Origin: Methanoculleus sp. | GTDB lineage: Archaea; Halobacteriota; Methanomicrobia; Methanomicrobiales; Methanomicrobiaceae | Length of the DNA: 64,000 nucleotides | Assembly (NCBI GenBank): GCA_011048835.1 | Contig: DSDF01000022.1 | Span: forward strand, 22,331 to 86,330 | Direction of reading: 5' to 3' | In this document: in pieces, positions 63,931 to 64,000 of the stretch | How the letters are laid out: every line of letters begins with the position of its first letter | Position numbering within the stretch: position 1 is the stretch's first letter | The notes under the pieces: model-generated | Database searches by the model: none | What the model was told of the DNA's origin: nothing | The model's input: the letters and a program-made list of their open reading frames with translations, nothing else | Translations under genes and position numbers: made by a program

Positions 63931-64000
63931 GCAAAACCACCTCGCATATAATATTTATTATTGTTATAACTATTATAAAAATATAATGATTAATGATTAA
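63931..64000 (-). promoter_or_regulatory. Promoter region of cluster-2 atpK
   Basis: Strongly AT-rich to the right edge. Read on the minus strand it has ATATTTTTATAATAG (63971-63985), an archaeal box A 40-55 bases before the ATG, and a direct repeat TTAATCAT at the edge. No upstream coding frame runs through it, so atpK probably leads its own transcript. Confidence 0.55.

Overview
The window looks like a GC-rich methanogenic archaeon of the order Methanomicrobiales (Methanoculleus/Methanofollis type; the genus cannot be fixed from this piece). Supporting genes are Orc1/Cdc6 with origin recognition boxes, a KEOPS subunit, Hel308, archaeal TyrRS, Rio1 and a KH partner, archaeal type II GAPDH, Tsr3, the methanofuran kinase MfnE, aEF1-beta, an archaeal SRP RNA and archaeal A-type ATPases. 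Genes are dense, commonly overlap as ATGA or GTGA, and are preceded by TATA-like boxes.

Layout. 1-3.4 kb: partial aminotransferase, Lrp regulator and Orc1/Cdc6 on the minus strand, then a gene-free ~490-base region with three ORB-like boxes (probable replication origin), then moaB. 3.4-8.5 kb: information processing (Cgi121-Hel308; KH-Rio1-TyrRS). 8.8-13.9 kb: GAPDH, a UbiA prenyltransferase, small membrane proteins, a C_GCAxxG_C_C protein and a DUF72 protein. 14.2-16.5 kb: a DUF2178-ABC-ABC2-XRE module. 16.6-21.4 kb: an RRM protein and envelope proteins (DUF333-chagasin fusion, tandem META lipoprotein, NHL/IPT surface protein). 21.6-35.1 kb: signalling (a response regulator/histidine kinase reading frame broken by an in-frame TAA, a PAS-GAF kinase, an HTH-PAS regulator, an ArsR protein) mixed with glucan phosphorylase, an AI-2E permease, Tsr3 and a desulfurase-like/deoxyribosyltransferase fusion. 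35.1-47.6 kb: an ACT-ACT-metallo-beta-lactamase protein with a methyltransferase, a DASS transporter, a PLD/OB/wHTH locus, MfnE, a zinc finger with EF1-beta, malate dehydrogenase, SRP RNA, a zinc-ribbon methyltransferase-like protein and PPK2.

48.1-64 kb is the most striking part. Two A-type ATP synthase/ATPase gene clusters point at each other tail to tail. The plus-strand cluster reads H-I-K-E-C-F-A-B-D followed by a small hydrophobic protein. It has a three-hairpin proteolipid in which hairpin 1 lacks the carboxylate, and a subunit C with an N-terminal membrane segment. The minus-strand cluster reads K-E-C-F-A-B-D. It has a single-hairpin proteolipid with its own AT-rich promoter and is the ordinary-looking set; its H and I genes are not visible. 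The two rotors differ in carboxylates per hairpin and probably in coupling ion, so the cell may run two rotary ATPases with different ion-to-ATP ratios.
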